Source: Paracidovorax wautersii
GTDB lineage: Bacteria > Pseudomonadota > Gammaproteobacteria > Burkholderiales > Burkholderiaceae_C
Assembly: GCA_009912175.1 (NCBI GenBank)
Contig: WNDQ01000012.1
Coordinates: 16,496-80,495, forward strand
Direction of reading: 5' to 3'
DNA length: 64,000 nt
Shown piece after piece: positions 28,330 through 37,767 of this stretch (positions are counted from its first letter, which is position 1; each line of letters starts with the position of its first letter). The notes beneath the pieces were generated by a model, which ran no database searches, was not told the origin of the DNA, and was given only the letters and a program-made list of their open reading frames with translations. A program made the position numbers and the translations under genes.

Positions 28330-30819
28330 TCAGAACCTGTATTTCATGCTCAGCGCCACGTTGCGCGGGGCGCCGTAGTTGCCCGAGTTCCACCAGTCGG
28401 ATGCCGAGTTGATGTACTTCTTGTCGAAGACGTTGTTGACGTTCAAGCTGGCCGACAACTGAGGGCTGAACTCGTAGCGCGCCATCAGGTTGGCGACGGT
28501 GTAGGCCTTTTGCTCCCAGGCCACATCACGGTCGATCTGCCAGGCGTTGACGCTGGAGTAGGTCTTGCTCTGCCAGTTCAGGCCGCCGCCCACGGTCAGG
28601 CGGCTCCAGTCGGCCGGCAGGCGGTAGGTGGTCCAGAGCTTGATCAGATGGCGCGGGAAGGACGTGGTGATGCGTTTGCCGTTGGCGTCCTGGGTCTGGC
28701 TGTAGGCCCAGGATGCCGAAATGTTCCAGCCCGGGCGGATCGCGCCGGAAATCTCGGCGTCCAGGCCCTGCGTCTTGGCGCCCTTGACGGCGCGGGAGGC
28801 GGCCTGGTCCGGGTTGCCGGGCACGGTGTAGCCCGGGTCCGATTCGGCCAGGTTGTCCTGGCGGATCTGGTAGAGCGCCACGGCGGTGTTGAGCTGGCCG
28901 TCCAGCCAACCGCTCTTGAGGCCGATTTCGTAGTTCGCGCCTTTGACGGGGTCCAGGACCGCGCCATCGCGGTCGCGTGCGGCTTGTGGCCGGTAGATCG
29001 CGGCGTAGCTGGCATAGGCGGTGTGGATGCGGTTGATGTCGTAGACCAGGCCGCCATAGGGCGTGAAGATGCCGCTTTCCGAGGTCGGGGCTTCGTAGTG
29101 GCCACCGTCCCAGCGGTCTTGCCAGTTGTAGTCGTGCTTGAAGACCCGTGCGCCGGCGATCAGCTTGAGCTTGTCGCTCAACTGCAGGCGGGTTGCCGCG
29201 TAGAGGCTGGACTGACGCATCGGGCTGTCCGAGGTCAGCGTGATCGGGCCATAGCTGCCGGCGCCTGTGCGGTTCCATGCAAAAAGATTGGCGGCGGTGC
29301 CGCTCAGGCCGCTGGTGTCGTCCCGCTGATCCAGGTGGTATTTGTAGTGTTCATAGGCTGCGCCCAGCACCAGTTCATGTTCACGGCCCAGCAGCGTGAA
29401 GGGGCCGCGCAGGTTCACATCCAGGCTGGTTTGCTCGGTATCGCTGTCGCGCCGCACGGCGTTGAGCGAGCGGCCATCGCCGTTCCGATCGGTATAGCCG
29501 GGCAGCCAGGTGACACGGTCTTCCTGCTGCGTCGAACGCCAGTGGTCGGCCGAGAGCTTGAGCTTCCAGTTGCCGCTCAGTTGCTGGTCAAGCGCCGCGA
29601 ACACCCGGGTGGTTTTCAACTCCAGCCGGTTGTCGCGGCTGGCGCCGCTGAAGGAGCGTGGCAGGTCGGTGCGCGTGCCGTCGTCGAACCACAGGGGAAA
29701 GCCGAGATAGGAGCCCTGGCCCTTGACCTTGGTTTGTTCATGCTCAAGGCCGGCCGTCAGCCGGGTGCTGGCCGTCAGATCCGCTTCCAGCACGCCGTAG
29801 AGCAGGCCTTTTTTGCGGCCGTAGTTGTCGATGTAGCTGTCGCCGTCACGGCCAACGGCAATCAGGCGGCCCCGCAGGCTGCGCGCCTCGTTGAGCGGGC
29901 CCGACAGGTCGAGCACCCCGCGCTTTTCACCCCACGAGCCGACACCCGCTTCCACCGAGCCCTGGAACTCGGCCGTCGGTTTTTTGCGCACCAGGTTGAT
30001 GGTGCCCGAGGGGTCGCCCGACCCGGTGACCAGCCCGGAGGCGCCGCGCAGCACCTCAACGCGGTCGTAGATCGCCATGTCGGCCAGCGTCTGGGCCGGC
30101 ACACTGCCGCCGCCGAGCACTTCGACAAAGGTGTTCACGCCGTCCAACTGGTAGTTGCTGAACGAATAGCCGCGCGCGCTGGCCCCGGCCAGCTCCGTGC
30201 CCAAGGTGTTGGTCGTGACCCCGGGCACCTGGGCCAGGGGCTGCTGGATGCTGGTCAGCGCCTGGTCTTCCATGCGCTGCTGGGTGATCACGCTGACCGA
30301 CTGCGGTGTCTCCTTGAGCGTCAGGCCCAGCGGCGTGGCGGTGCTCAAGGGCGCGGCGGAGACATACGAGGCCGTGCCTTCGCTCGCGCCGCCGCGTTCG
30401 GCCTGCGCCGTCACCGTCACGGCTGCCAGCGTGCTGCCCTCGGCGCGGCCGGCCTGCGGCACCGTGCGCAGCGCCCAGCCGCCGTTGGGCTGCCGCACGG
30501 CCTGCAGGTCGGTGCCGGCCAGCAGCGCGGCGAAGGCGGCGTCTGGCGTGTAGCGGCCGCGCAGGCCGGGGCTGCGGCGGCCCGCGGTCTGCTCGGGCGT
30601 GAAGGTGAGCGGCACGCCGGCCTGGATGGCAAGGGCACGCAGCGCGGCGTCCAGCGCGCCCGCGGCCACGTCATAGTCCCGGGCGGTCGCGGCACCGGCT
30701 GATTGGGCATGGGCCTGCAGCGGCAGCGACAGCGGGGCGGTGGCGCACAGCGCCAGGCAGGCGGCGTGCACGAGCGGGCGCAGTTGGCGCCATCCGCGCA
30801 GGGGTTGAAGATCCCTCAT
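28330..30819 (-). CDS. TonB-dependent siderophore receptor with signalling (STN) domain, FpvA/FoxA-like
   Basis: 829-residue outer-membrane transducer-receptor. After a signal peptide ending near AHAQS it has an STN/secretin-like signalling domain (residues ~45-125: YDVAAGALDAALRALAIQAGVPLTFTPEQ) that contacts FecR. The plug follows (LKETPQSVSVITQQRMEDQ…RVEVLRGASGLVTGSGDPSG), then the barrel ending in …VALSMKYRF. The signalling domain and its place downstream of fecI-fecR genes define a cell-surface signalling system. Ligand unknown; the plug resembles ferric hydroxamate/pyoverdine-type receptors. Confidence 0.94.
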   Translation of the reverse strand: MRDLQPLRGWRQLRPLVHAACLALCATAPLSLPLQAHAQSAGAATARDYDVAAGALDAALRALAIQAGVPLTFTPEQTAGRRSPGLRGRYTPDAAFAALLAGTDLQAVRQPNGGWALRTVPQAGRAEGSTLAAVTVTAQAERGGASEGTASYVSAAPLSTATPLGLTLKETPQSVSVITQQRMEDQALTSIQQPLAQVPGVTTNTLGTELAGASARGYSFSNYQLDGVNTFVEVLGGGSVPAQTLADMAIYDRVEVLRGASGLVTGSGDPSGTINLVRKKPTAEFQGSVEAGVGSWGEKRGVLDLSGPLNEARSLRGRLIAVGRDGDSYIDNYGRKKGLLYGVLEADLTASTRLTAGLEHEQTKVKGQGSYLGFPLWFDDGTRTDLPRSFSGASRDNRLELKTTRVFAALDQQLSGNWKLKLSADHWRSTQQEDRVTWLPGYTDRNGDGRSLNAVRRDSDTEQTSLDVNLRGPFTLLGREHELVLGAAYEHYKYHLDQRDDTSGLSGTAANLFAWNRTGAGSYGPITLTSDSPMRQSSLYAATRLQLSDKLKLIAGARVFKHDYNWQDRWDGGHYEAPTSESGIFTPYGGLVYDINRIHTAYASYAAIYRPQAARDRDGAVLDPVKGANYEIGLKSGWLDGQLNTAVALYQIRQDNLAESDPGYTVPGNPDQAASRAVKGAKTQGLDAEISGAIRPGWNISASWAYSQTQDANGKRITTSFPRHLIKLWTTYRLPADWSRLTVGGGLNWQSKTYSSVNAWQIDRDVAWEQKAYTVANLMARYEFSPQLSASLNVNNVFDKKYINSASDWWNSGNYGAPRNVALSMKYRF

Positions 30820-30952
30820 CCAGTGTTTCCTCTCTTGGTTCCTGTGGTGCGAAAAACGTGACCACTGGAGGTAGGAAGCACGAGACGCCCAATCGGGTCA
30901 TGCCTGCGTGATTTTTTTCGAGCGATGGGCTTTTTTGAAAAGACGGCAGCGG

Positions 30953-32041
30953 TCAACCGGGCTCGACCGTGACCCACCAGCGCGTGCGCCAGCGCACCTG
31001 CACGGGCAGCGAGTTGGGGAGCAGGCCGAGAATGGCGTCGGTGTCGACCGGGCGGGTGGCGTTGTCCGCATCGCCCAGCGGAAACACGCCGGAGAAGCGC
31101 AGATCGGCAACGGCCGGATCGGCATGCAGCCAGCCCCTGCGGTAGCGTGAGAGTTCGGCCAGGAAGTCGCCCAGCCGCTGGTTGTCGGCCACCAGCAGTC
31201 CATGGCTCCAGGCGCTGTCGTGTTCGTGCGCGGGCTCGGCCGGACCGGCGCTGCCCGCTTGGAAGGTCGCCGCCTGATGGGCCTGCAGCCGCAGCGGCGC
31301 GCCGCCGCCCGAGGGCGTGATTTCCACCGCGCCTTCCAGCACGGCGACCCGGCTTGCGTCGGCCTCCTGGCGCACGGTGAAGCGTGTGCCCAGGGCCCTC
31401 ACGCGGCCCTCCTGGGTTTCGACGACGAAGGGCAGGTGGCCGAGCGGCCCGGGCGGATGGGCGGTGGCGAACAGCGCCTCGCCCGCGAGCAGCCGCACGC
31501 GTCGCTCGCCGCCGGTGCCCAGCGTCATCTCCGTGCCGTCGGGCAGGATGAAGCGGCGCCGGGTGCCGGTGGCGCTGGCGTAGTCGGCCGTCCAGGCCTG
31601 CCAGGGCTGGCTGCGCGTGGCCAGCCATCCGCCACCGCCGGCCACGACGAGACCGGCCGCCAGGCCCAGCAGGCGGTGCCGCTGGCCAGAACGCGGCACG
31701 ATGCTGAGGGTGCGATAGGCCGCGCCGCCAGGGTTGAGGCCGGGCAGGGCGCCGATGACGGTTTCCAGGTGGCGCCAGGCGCGGGCGTGGTCGGGGTGGG
31801 CGTCGTGCCAGGCGCGCCAGCGCGTGTGGTCGCGGTCTTGTTGTTCGTGCTCCTGTTCGCGGTTCTGGCGTGCATGCAGTCGCGTGAACCAGTCCGCAGC
31901 CGCATCGGCCACGGCCGGGTCGATCGGGCGTCCGAGCGCGGCCGGGCCTTGGCGGGGAGCGGCCACAAGGTCTGGCCCAGCGCCAGGCTCAGACGCGGGT
32001 TCCTCGTCAGTAGCCCGGACCGGTTGAGTCAAACGGGTCAT
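30953..32041 (-). CDS. FecR-family anti-sigma/sigma regulator
   Basis: 362-residue inner-membrane protein. The N-terminal cytoplasmic part has the DUF4880-like anti-sigma segment (AADWFTRLHARQ…WRAWHDAHPDHARAWRHLE), one transmembrane helix near LLGLAAGLVVAGGGGWLA, and the periplasmic FecR domain (RRFILPDGTEMTLGT…VETQEGRVRALGTRFTVRQ). The N-terminus chosen (32041) lies 25 bases after the sigma gene, in the same direction. It relays the signal from the receptor's STN domain to the sigma factor. Its N-terminal ~45 residues are Pro/Ala-rich and unlike the family. Confidence 0.92.
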   Translation of the reverse strand: MTRLTQPVRATDEEPASEPGAGPDLVAAPRQGPAALGRPIDPAVADAAADWFTRLHARQNREQEHEQQDRDHTRWRAWHDAHPDHARAWRHLETVIGALPGLNPGGAAYRTLSIVPRSGQRHRLLGLAAGLVVAGGGGWLATRSQPWQAWTADYASATGTRRRFILPDGTEMTLGTGGERRVRLLAGEALFATAHPPGPLGHLPFVVETQEGRVRALGTRFTVRQEADASRVAVLEGAVEITPSGGGAPLRLQAHQAATFQAGSAGPAEPAHEHDSAWSHGLLVADNQRLGDFLAELSRYRRGWLHADPAVADLRFSGVFPLGDADNATRPVDTDAILGLLPNSLPVQVRWRTRWWVTVEPG

Positions 32042-32066
32042 CGCCGGGCGTCCATGCGCAAGCGCT

Positions 32067-32576
32067 TCATGAAAGCGCCACAAAAAAGCACTGGCGGTGG
32101 GCCGCTGCAAGGTCGCGTTTGACGGTGGCGCAGGAGACCCGCAGGCGCGCGGCGATCTCGGCGTAGGACAGCTCTTGAAGGTGCGCCAGCAAAAAGGCCT
32201 GGCGTGCCCGGGGCGAGATCGCGTCGAGCGCCTCGTCCAGCGCCTGCAGCGACTGCAGTGCCACCAGCCCTTGCTCGGGCGAGGGCGCCAGTTCCTCGGG
32301 CAGCGCGGCCAGGGCGTCGAGGTAGGCGCGTTCGAGCTGGCGCCGCCGATGCTGCTGGATGACCAGGCGGCGCGCCACCGTGACCAGGAAGGGCCGCGGT
32401 TCGACGATGCGCGCAGCCATGCCCGAGGCGATGACGTTGACGAAGGTGTCGTGCGCCAGGTCGGCCGCGTCGCTGGTGCTGTTCAAACGTTGCCGCAGCC
32501 AGCCGCGCAGCCAGCCATGGTGTTCGTGGTAGAGCGACTCGACGCAGGCGTTGCTGGAAATGAGGGAGGCGGTCAC
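32067..32576 (-). CDS. FecI-type ECF sigma factor
   Basis: 169-residue sigma-70 family protein: region 2 (LYHEHHGWLRGWLRQRL…AADLAHDTFVNVI) and region 4 (ALDAISPRARQAFLLAHLQELSYAEIAARLRVS in pieces, with the usual helix-turn-helix). The GTG at 32576 gives the typical FecI length; the open frame extends to 32648. It would direct transcription of the receptor gene cluster. The C-terminal …HRQCFFVAL is a common ending in FecI proteins of this order. A Fur-like dyad lies about 50 bases upstream. Confidence 0.9.
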   Translation of the reverse strand: MTASLISSNACVESLYHEHHGWLRGWLRQRLNSTSDAADLAHDTFVNVIASGMAARIVEPRPFLVTVARRLVIQQHRRRQLERAYLDALAALPEELAPSPEQGLVALQSLQALDEALDAISPRARQAFLLAHLQELSYAEIAARLRVSCATVKRDLAAAHRQCFFVALS

Positions 32577-32623
32577 GGCGGAGGGTACGGCGCGGCGTAC
32601 CGGTAGTGGACGCAATTGCGCAT

Positions 32624-32642
32624 GCGAATGGATCGCATTTAT
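32624..32642. promoter_or_regulatory. Weak Fur-like dyad upstream of fecI
   Basis: GCGAATGGATCGCATTTAT contains the Fur core AATG-N5-CATT but matches the full 19-base consensus only at about nine positions. It sits 50-65 bases upstream of the fecI GTG. Iron control is expected for such loci; the site itself is tentative. Confidence 0.3.
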
Positions 32643-32731
32643 GCACAATACCCGCCGTGTCCGAAATCCGGCCTGTCGTCAGGCCGAGACACCGGCCGCC
32701 CAGAGGTGTCGGGCGGCCTGGGGTGTTGCGA

Positions 32732-33844
32732 TCAGGCGCGCAGGTGCAGATCGCCTTCGCCGTAGGTCACGCCCAGCGGTTCGATGACGACCTGCTTGGG
32801 GCCGGCTTCGACGCGACCGGCCACCCAGGCGTCCACGCCCACGCTCTTGGCCAGGGCCACGACCTGCTCGGCCTGCTCGGGCGCGACGAAGAAGGCAAAA
32901 CCCACGCCCATGTTCAGGCTGCCGTAGGCTTCGAAGTCGTCGATGGCCGCGTGCTGCTGCACGAACTGCAGCACCGGCGGCACCGGCGGCACGAAGTCGA
33001 AGCGGTAGGTCAGCTCGGCCGGGTGGCGCATGATCTTGCGCCAGCCGTGGCCCGTGATGTTGGCGCTGTAGTGCGGCACGATGCCGGCGGCAAACAGCGC
33101 CTCGGTCACGGGCACGTAGAGCGTGGTCGGATCGAGCAGGGCCTCGCCATACAGGCGGCCGTCGGCAATCTTCGTGGCGTAGCCGTCGGGCAGGCGCTCG
33201 ACCAGCTTGCGCGCCAGGCTCACGCCGTTGGCATGGATGCCGCTGGAGGCCAGCAGCACGATGGCGTCGCCCGCCTGCAGCTTGTCGCCCAGCGTGAGCC
33301 GATCGCGCGACGGGATCACGCCGACGGACGAGGCCGCCAGGTCGATGCGGCCGGCCTCGACCACGCCGGCCAGCGCGGGCGTTTCACCGCCGCCCCAGCT
33401 CACCTGGCAGGTGTCGCAGGCTTTTTGCCAGCCGTTGACCAGGTCGCGCATGCGGTCGGCGTCGTTGAACCAGTCGCTGCCGCCGGCCGACCAGTAGGCA
33501 TGCACCGACAGCGGCGTTGCGCCCACGGTGATGAGGTCGTTGACCGCCATGGCGATGGTGTCCTGCGCGATGCTGTCGTAGTGTGTCTTGCCGGTCAGCG
33601 GGCGCACGACGTCGGCCAGCAACGCCTTGGTGCCCAGGCATTCGGTGATGGACGCGATCAGCGTGCCGCCGATGTCCATGACATAGGCCGACTCGCCGCG
33701 CGTAGCGGCGATTTCCTCGACGCGGTGATGGCGCAGGTTGCCGGCGGTGTCGCGCGCGGCCTTTTGCGCCAGCAGCTTGAGCGGGTCGATCTTGCTGTAG
33801 TCCACGCCGGCGGCGGTGTAGTCGAGGGGAGTGGTGGTGGTCAT
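32732..33844 (-). CDS. PurM-like AIR synthase (phosphoribosylformylglycinamidine cyclo-ligase family), divergent
   Basis: 370-residue ATP-dependent ligase-fold protein. It begins MTTTTPLDYTAAGVDYSKIDPL like PurM, but where PurM has the GTDGVGTKL motif it reads ITECLGTKAL. Later segments fit the family: NDLITVGATPL, SWGGGETPALAG, GDAIVLLASSGIHANGVSLAR, NITGHGWRKIMR. The position beside hda is where purM usually lies in Burkholderiales, which supports a role in purine synthesis (FGAM to AIR). Sequence drift in the N-terminal ATP-binding lobe leaves room for a different substrate. Length is slightly above the usual 345. Confidence 0.8.
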   Translation of the reverse strand: MTTTTPLDYTAAGVDYSKIDPLKLLAQKAARDTAGNLRHHRVEEIAATRGESAYVMDIGGTLIASITECLGTKALLADVVRPLTGKTHYDSIAQDTIAMAVNDLITVGATPLSVHAYWSAGGSDWFNDADRMRDLVNGWQKACDTCQVSWGGGETPALAGVVEAGRIDLAASSVGVIPSRDRLTLGDKLQAGDAIVLLASSGIHANGVSLARKLVERLPDGYATKIADGRLYGEALLDPTTLYVPVTEALFAAGIVPHYSANITGHGWRKIMRHPAELTYRFDFVPPVPPVLQFVQQHAAIDDFEAYGSLNMGVGFAFFVAPEQAEQVVALAKSVGVDAWVAGRVEAGPKQVVIEPLGVTYGEGDLHLRA

Positions 33845-34142
33845 GGAGAGGGCAGGGATGAAAGCGTGTCGGCAGTGGGCGGCGGCCGGGTGCGCGGGCC
33901 TTGCGGCCCCTCGGCCAGGCGCGGAGGCTGGCGGATCGTTTTTGCGCGGTCCCGGGCGCGGCGCCCGATAGAATGCCCGGATTCTAAGTGGAGTGGCCTG
34001 CTTTGCCGGCGGCCAACGCCGCCGCCCGCCTTGCCGGCGGGCCTGCCGCCGATGTTTTTCGCCTTATGGATTTCGACCGCGTCCCGCCTCTGATCGCCTG
34101 CCATTGCCTGCCTGCAAGAGTGGCCCTGGACGTCCGCCGCGC

Positions 34143-34910
34143 ATGACCATGCCTCCCATTTCCGCCAAGGAGCCCGCCAGGGACACCCGGGCGATCAACG
34201 CCCCCGTGGTGCCGCGCGCACCCGCCATGCGGCAGCTGGCCCTGGACATCGGCCTGCACCCGGTGCCCACGCTCGACAATTTTTTCGCCGGCCCCAACAC
34301 CGAGGCGCTGGAGCACCTGCGCCGCTGGGTCGGCAACAGCCACCGCTCGCCGGTGCCGACCTACCTCTGGGGCGACGAGGCCAGCGGCAAGACCCACTTG
34401 CTCAAGGCCGTGCGCGTGGCCATCCAGGAGCAGATGGGCAGCCCGGTGGGCGTGGGCTGGCTCGACGCCGACATGGTCGATTTCCCGATCTACGACGAGC
34501 GCTGGCGCGTGGTGCTGCTCGACGACACCCATCTCTACACGCCCGAGCAGCAGCAGACCGCCTTCAACTGGTTCATCAACGCCCAGACCTACCACTGCTG
34601 GGTGCTGGCCTCGGGCCGTTTCCCGCCGGCCGACCTCAAGGTGCGCGAGGACCTGCGCACGCGGCTGGGCTGGGGCCACATCTTCCAGCTCAAGGTGCTC
34701 AGCGAGGCCGAACGCCGCACCGTGCTGCGGCAGGAAGCCGCCGCGCGCGGCATCGTGCTGGGCGACGAGGTGATGGCCTTCATGCTCAACCGTTTTTCGC
34801 GCGACCTGGGCTCGCTCTCGCAGTTCCTCGACCACCTCGACGGTTATTCGCTGGTGGAAAAGCGCGCCATCACCATCCCGCTGATCAAGTCCATGCTTTC
34901 GACGACCTGA
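34143..34910 (+). CDS. hda: DnaA regulatory inactivator Hda
   Basis: AAA-type protein related to DnaA domain III that, with the beta clamp, promotes hydrolysis of DnaA-ATP. The 255-residue form starts at MTMPP (34143); an internal ATG at 34227 would start MRQLALDIGL with the clamp-binding QLALDIG motif at the very N-terminus, as usual for Hda, giving 227 residues. Walker A is degenerate (WGDEASGKTHLL), Walker B is VVLLDDTHLY, and sensor residues lie in RFSRDLGSL. The 298-base gap to the PurM-like gene (33845-34142) is GC-rich with no other gene. Confidence 0.92.
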   Translation: MTMPPISAKEPARDTRAINAPVVPRAPAMRQLALDIGLHPVPTLDNFFAGPNTEALEHLRRWVGNSHRSPVPTYLWGDEASGKTHLLKAVRVAIQEQMGSPVGVGWLDADMVDFPIYDERWRVVLLDDTHLYTPEQQQTAFNWFINAQTYHCWVLASGRFPPADLKVREDLRTRLGWGHIFQLKVLSEAERRTVLRQEAAARGIVLGDEVMAFMLNRFSRDLGSLSQFLDHLDGYSLVEKRAITIPLIKSMLSTT

Positions 34911-34937
34911 CGCTCGTCGCCCTTACGTTTGCCCGCC

Positions 34938-35612
34938 ATGCGCCTTGCCCTGTTCGACCTCGACCACACCCTGCTGCCGCTGGACTCCGACCACGCCTGG
35001 GGCCAGTACACCGTGCGCATCGGCTGGCGCGACGCCGAGGTGTTCGCCGCGCGCAACGACGGCTTCTATCAGCAGTACAAGGCCGGCAGCCTGGACATCC
35101 ACGAATACATACGTTTTGCCACCGAGGCCATCCGCGAACACGGCCAGGCCGCGGCCGACGCCGCGCACCAGGCCTTCATGGACGAGGTGATCCGCCCGGC
35201 CATCCGGCCCGCCGCGCTCGACCTGCTCAAAAAACACCAGGACGCGGGCGACCAGATCGTCATCGTCACGGCGACCAATGAATTCGTCACCCGGCCCATC
35301 GCCACGGCGCTGGGGGTGGACGAGTTGATCGCCATCCGCCTGGAGCGCGGCCCCGATGCCGCGAACTGGGTGACCGGCAACATCGAGGGCACGCCGTCCT
35401 TTCGCGAGGGCAAGATCGTGCGCGTCGAGCAGTGGCTGGCCGCGCGCGGCCTGGACTGGCCGGCCGTGGCGCGCAGCACCTTCTACTCGGATTCGATGAA
35501 CGACCTGGCGCTGCTCGAACGCGTCGACGAACCCGTGGCGACCAACCCCGACGAGCGCCTGCGCGCGCTGGCCCAGGCCAGAGGGTGGACAATACGGGAC
35601 TTGTTTGCCTGA
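34938..35612 (+). CDS. HAD superfamily hydrolase, subfamily IB
   Basis: 224-residue phosphatase-like protein: motif I DLDHTLLPLDSD at the N-terminus, motif II Thr in IVIVTATNEF, motif III/IV in FYSDSMNDLALLE. It resembles SerB-like IB phosphatases such as the histidinol-phosphate phosphatase type. It sits 27 bases after hda and before pcnB, its standard position in this order. The substrate is not evident. Confidence 0.9.
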   Translation: MRLALFDLDHTLLPLDSDHAWGQYTVRIGWRDAEVFAARNDGFYQQYKAGSLDIHEYIRFATEAIREHGQAAADAAHQAFMDEVIRPAIRPAALDLLKKHQDAGDQIVIVTATNEFVTRPIATALGVDELIAIRLERGPDAANWVTGNIEGTPSFREGKIVRVEQWLAARGLDWPAVARSTFYSDSMNDLALLERVDEPVATNPDERLRALAQARGWTIRDLFA

Positions 35613-35829
35613 TCGGCTGTTTTCAGTGCGCAGCGAACAGGGGATGGATCTGCTCCGATTGAAGGAGCAAGAGATGTCGTCTTCTGTTCACTGCGCACCT
35701 GAATTTGCCGCGCACGATGTGATGCCGTTCACCGCCGGCTGCCCACCTGGGCGCTTGGGCGGAGGGCGGCACCTGTCTTGCGCGGCGCGCGGCCGGCCGG
35801 GCTGTTTTTCAGCTTTTTGACGGACCCGC

Positions 35830-37767
35830 ATGATCAAGCAGTTTCTCCATCGCATCCTGGGCAAGGACGCCCCGGGCAAATCCGGCCGCAGCGCGGCTGA
35901 CCGCCGTTTCGGCAAGCGCCACGAAGTCGGCCCCCAGGCGCACGGCATCGACCCCAGCCTGGTCGACGAACGTGCCCTGCGTGTGGTGCGCGACCTCAAG
36001 GCCGCCGGCTACGAGGCCTACATCGTCGGCGGCGCCGTGCGCGACCTGCTGCTGGGCCTGCGGCCCAAGGACTTCGACGTCGCCACCAACGCCACGCCCG
36101 AGCAGGTCAAGGCCTGCTCGCGCCGCGCCGTCATCATCGGGCGGCGTTTTCGCATCGTGCACGTGGTGTTCGGCCGCGGCCGCCAGGACCGCGGCCTGAG
36201 CGAGGTGATCGAGGTCACCACCTTCCGCGCCTTCCTCGACAACACGGCGGCCGAGCAGGTCGGCGGCAACGAAAAGACGTCCAAGGCGGCGCTGGCCAAC
36301 CTGCATCACGCGGTGGACGCCAGCGGCCGTGTGCTGCGCGACAACGTCTGGGGCAGCCAGCAGGAAGACGCGGCGCGCCGCGACTTCACCATCAACGCCA
36401 TGTATTACGACCCCGAGACGCAGATCGTGGTCGACTACCACGGCGGCATCGAGGACGCCAAGAAGCGCCTGCTGCGCATGATTGGCGACCCGGCCACGCG
36501 TTACCGCGAAGACCCGGTGCGCATCATCCGCGCCGTGCGTTTTGGCGCCAAGCTCGCCAAGCTGGGCTTCACGCTCGAGAAAAAGACCGCCGAGCCGCTG
36601 GTCGCCATGAAAAGCCTGCTGGCCGACGTGCCGCAGTCGCGCCTGTTCGACGAAATGCTCAAGCTGCTGCAGACCGGCCACGCGCTGGCCAGCGTCGAGC
36701 AGCTCAAGCTGCTGGGCCTGGCGCGCGGCATCTACCCGCTGCTGGACGTGGTGGTCGAGCGGGCCGACCAGCCCTTCGTGCGCGCCGCGCTGGGCGACAC
36801 CGACCGCCGCGTGGGCGAAGGCAAACCGGTGGCGCCGAGCTTCTTGCTCGCCTGCGTGCTGTGGGCCGACGTGCGCGCCGGCTGGGAGCAGCGGCTGCAG
36901 CGCCAGCCCTCGTTCCCCGCGCTGCAGGACGCCATCGACGATGCCTTCGATTCCCGCATCGGCGATGTCTCGGGCCGCGGCAAGCTGGGCACCGACATGC
37001 GCGAGATCTGGCTGATGCAGCCGCGTTTTGATCGCCGCACCGGCAGCGGCCCGTTCTCGCTGGTGGAGCAGCCGCGTTTTCGCGCCGGCTTCGACTTCCT
37101 GCGCCTGCGCGGCCAGACGGGCGAGATCGATCCCGAGCTGGCGCCGTGGTGGGAAACCTTCAGCCTGGCCGACGATGCGCGGCGCGAGGAAATGGTGCGC
37201 AGCGTGCGCCAGACGCAGCAGCAGCCCAAGTCGGCCACCAAGGCCAAGGGCGGCAAGAGCGGGAACAAGGCAGAGCCCAAGGCCCCGCGCCGCGGCGAGC
37301 CGGGCGGCCGCACCTTTGTGGTGGGCGCTGGCGAGACTTCGGCCACGCAAGGCGCGCTGCGCCTGGCCGAACACGATGATGACGACGAGGCGCTGCACGA
37401 CGACGACCTGGGCGAGGGCGTTCTGCTGAGGGACGACGCGGCAGGCGCCGCACTGGCCTCCGTTGGCGAGCCGGGCGAGGGCGCTCCCGCCAAGAAGCGC
37501 CGCCGCCGCCGCAAGTCCGCAGCCAAGCGCGCGGAGCAAGAGGGCGGCCAGGATGCGTCCCCGGCCGAGGCCGGCGCGGATGCCGCTCAGCCGCTGATCC
37601 AGGTCGAAACCCGCAAGCCCCGCCCGCCGCAGGCGCCTGCCGCCGACGCCCAGGGCGCGGACAGCCCCGCCGCATCGCGTCCGCCCCGACCACGCCGCGC
37701 CGCGCCGGCCAAGGACGCCGCGCCCGACACGGCCGCCCGCGCCACGGACGACGGCCACGCCGCATGA
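35830..37767 (+). CDS. pcnB: Poly(A) polymerase I (PcnB) with long C-terminal tail
   Basis: Polynucleotide adenylyltransferase that adds poly(A) tails to RNA for turnover; the class II CCA/poly(A) head domain shows IVGGAVRDLLLGLRP, KDFDVATNA, GRRFRIVHV and RRDFTINAMYYDP. At 645 residues it is about 180 longer than E. coli PcnB. The extra C-terminal third is rich in Lys, Ala, Pro and acidic runs (EHDDDDEALHDDD, KKRRRRRKSAAKR), probably disordered and RNA-binding. Its stop overlaps the folK start (ATGA). The 217 bases upstream hold no other gene. Confidence 0.94.
   Translation: MIKQFLHRILGKDAPGKSGRSAADRRFGKRHEVGPQAHGIDPSLVDERALRVVRDLKAAGYEAYIVGGAVRDLLLGLRPKDFDVATNATPEQVKACSRRAVIIGRRFRIVHVVFGRGRQDRGLSEVIEVTTFRAFLDNTAAEQVGGNEKTSKAALANLHHAVDASGRVLRDNVWGSQQEDAARRDFTINAMYYDPETQIVVDYHGGIEDAKKRLLRMIGDPATRYREDPVRIIRAVRFGAKLAKLGFTLEKKTAEPLVAMKSLLADVPQSRLFDEMLKLLQTGHALASVEQLKLLGLARGIYPLLDVVVERADQPFVRAALGDTDRRVGEGKPVAPSFLLACVLWADVRAGWEQRLQRQPSFPALQDAIDDAFDSRIGDVSGRGKLGTDMREIWLMQPRFDRRTGSGPFSLVEQPRFRAGFDFLRLRGQTGEIDPELAPWWETFSLADDARREEMVRSVRQTQQQPKSATKAKGGKSGNKAEPKAPRRGEPGGRTFVVGAGETSATQGALRLAEHDDDDEALHDDDLGEGVLLRDDAAGAALASVGEPGEGAPAKKRRRRRKSAAKRAEQEGGQDASPAEAGADAAQPLIQVETRKPRPPQAPAADAQGADSPAASRPPRPRRAAPAKDAAPDTAARATDDGHAA

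Noticed and set aside
33993..34142. N-terminal extension of hda from 33993.
   Set aside because: The extension is Arg/Pro-rich without similarity; Hda starts at 34143 or 34227.
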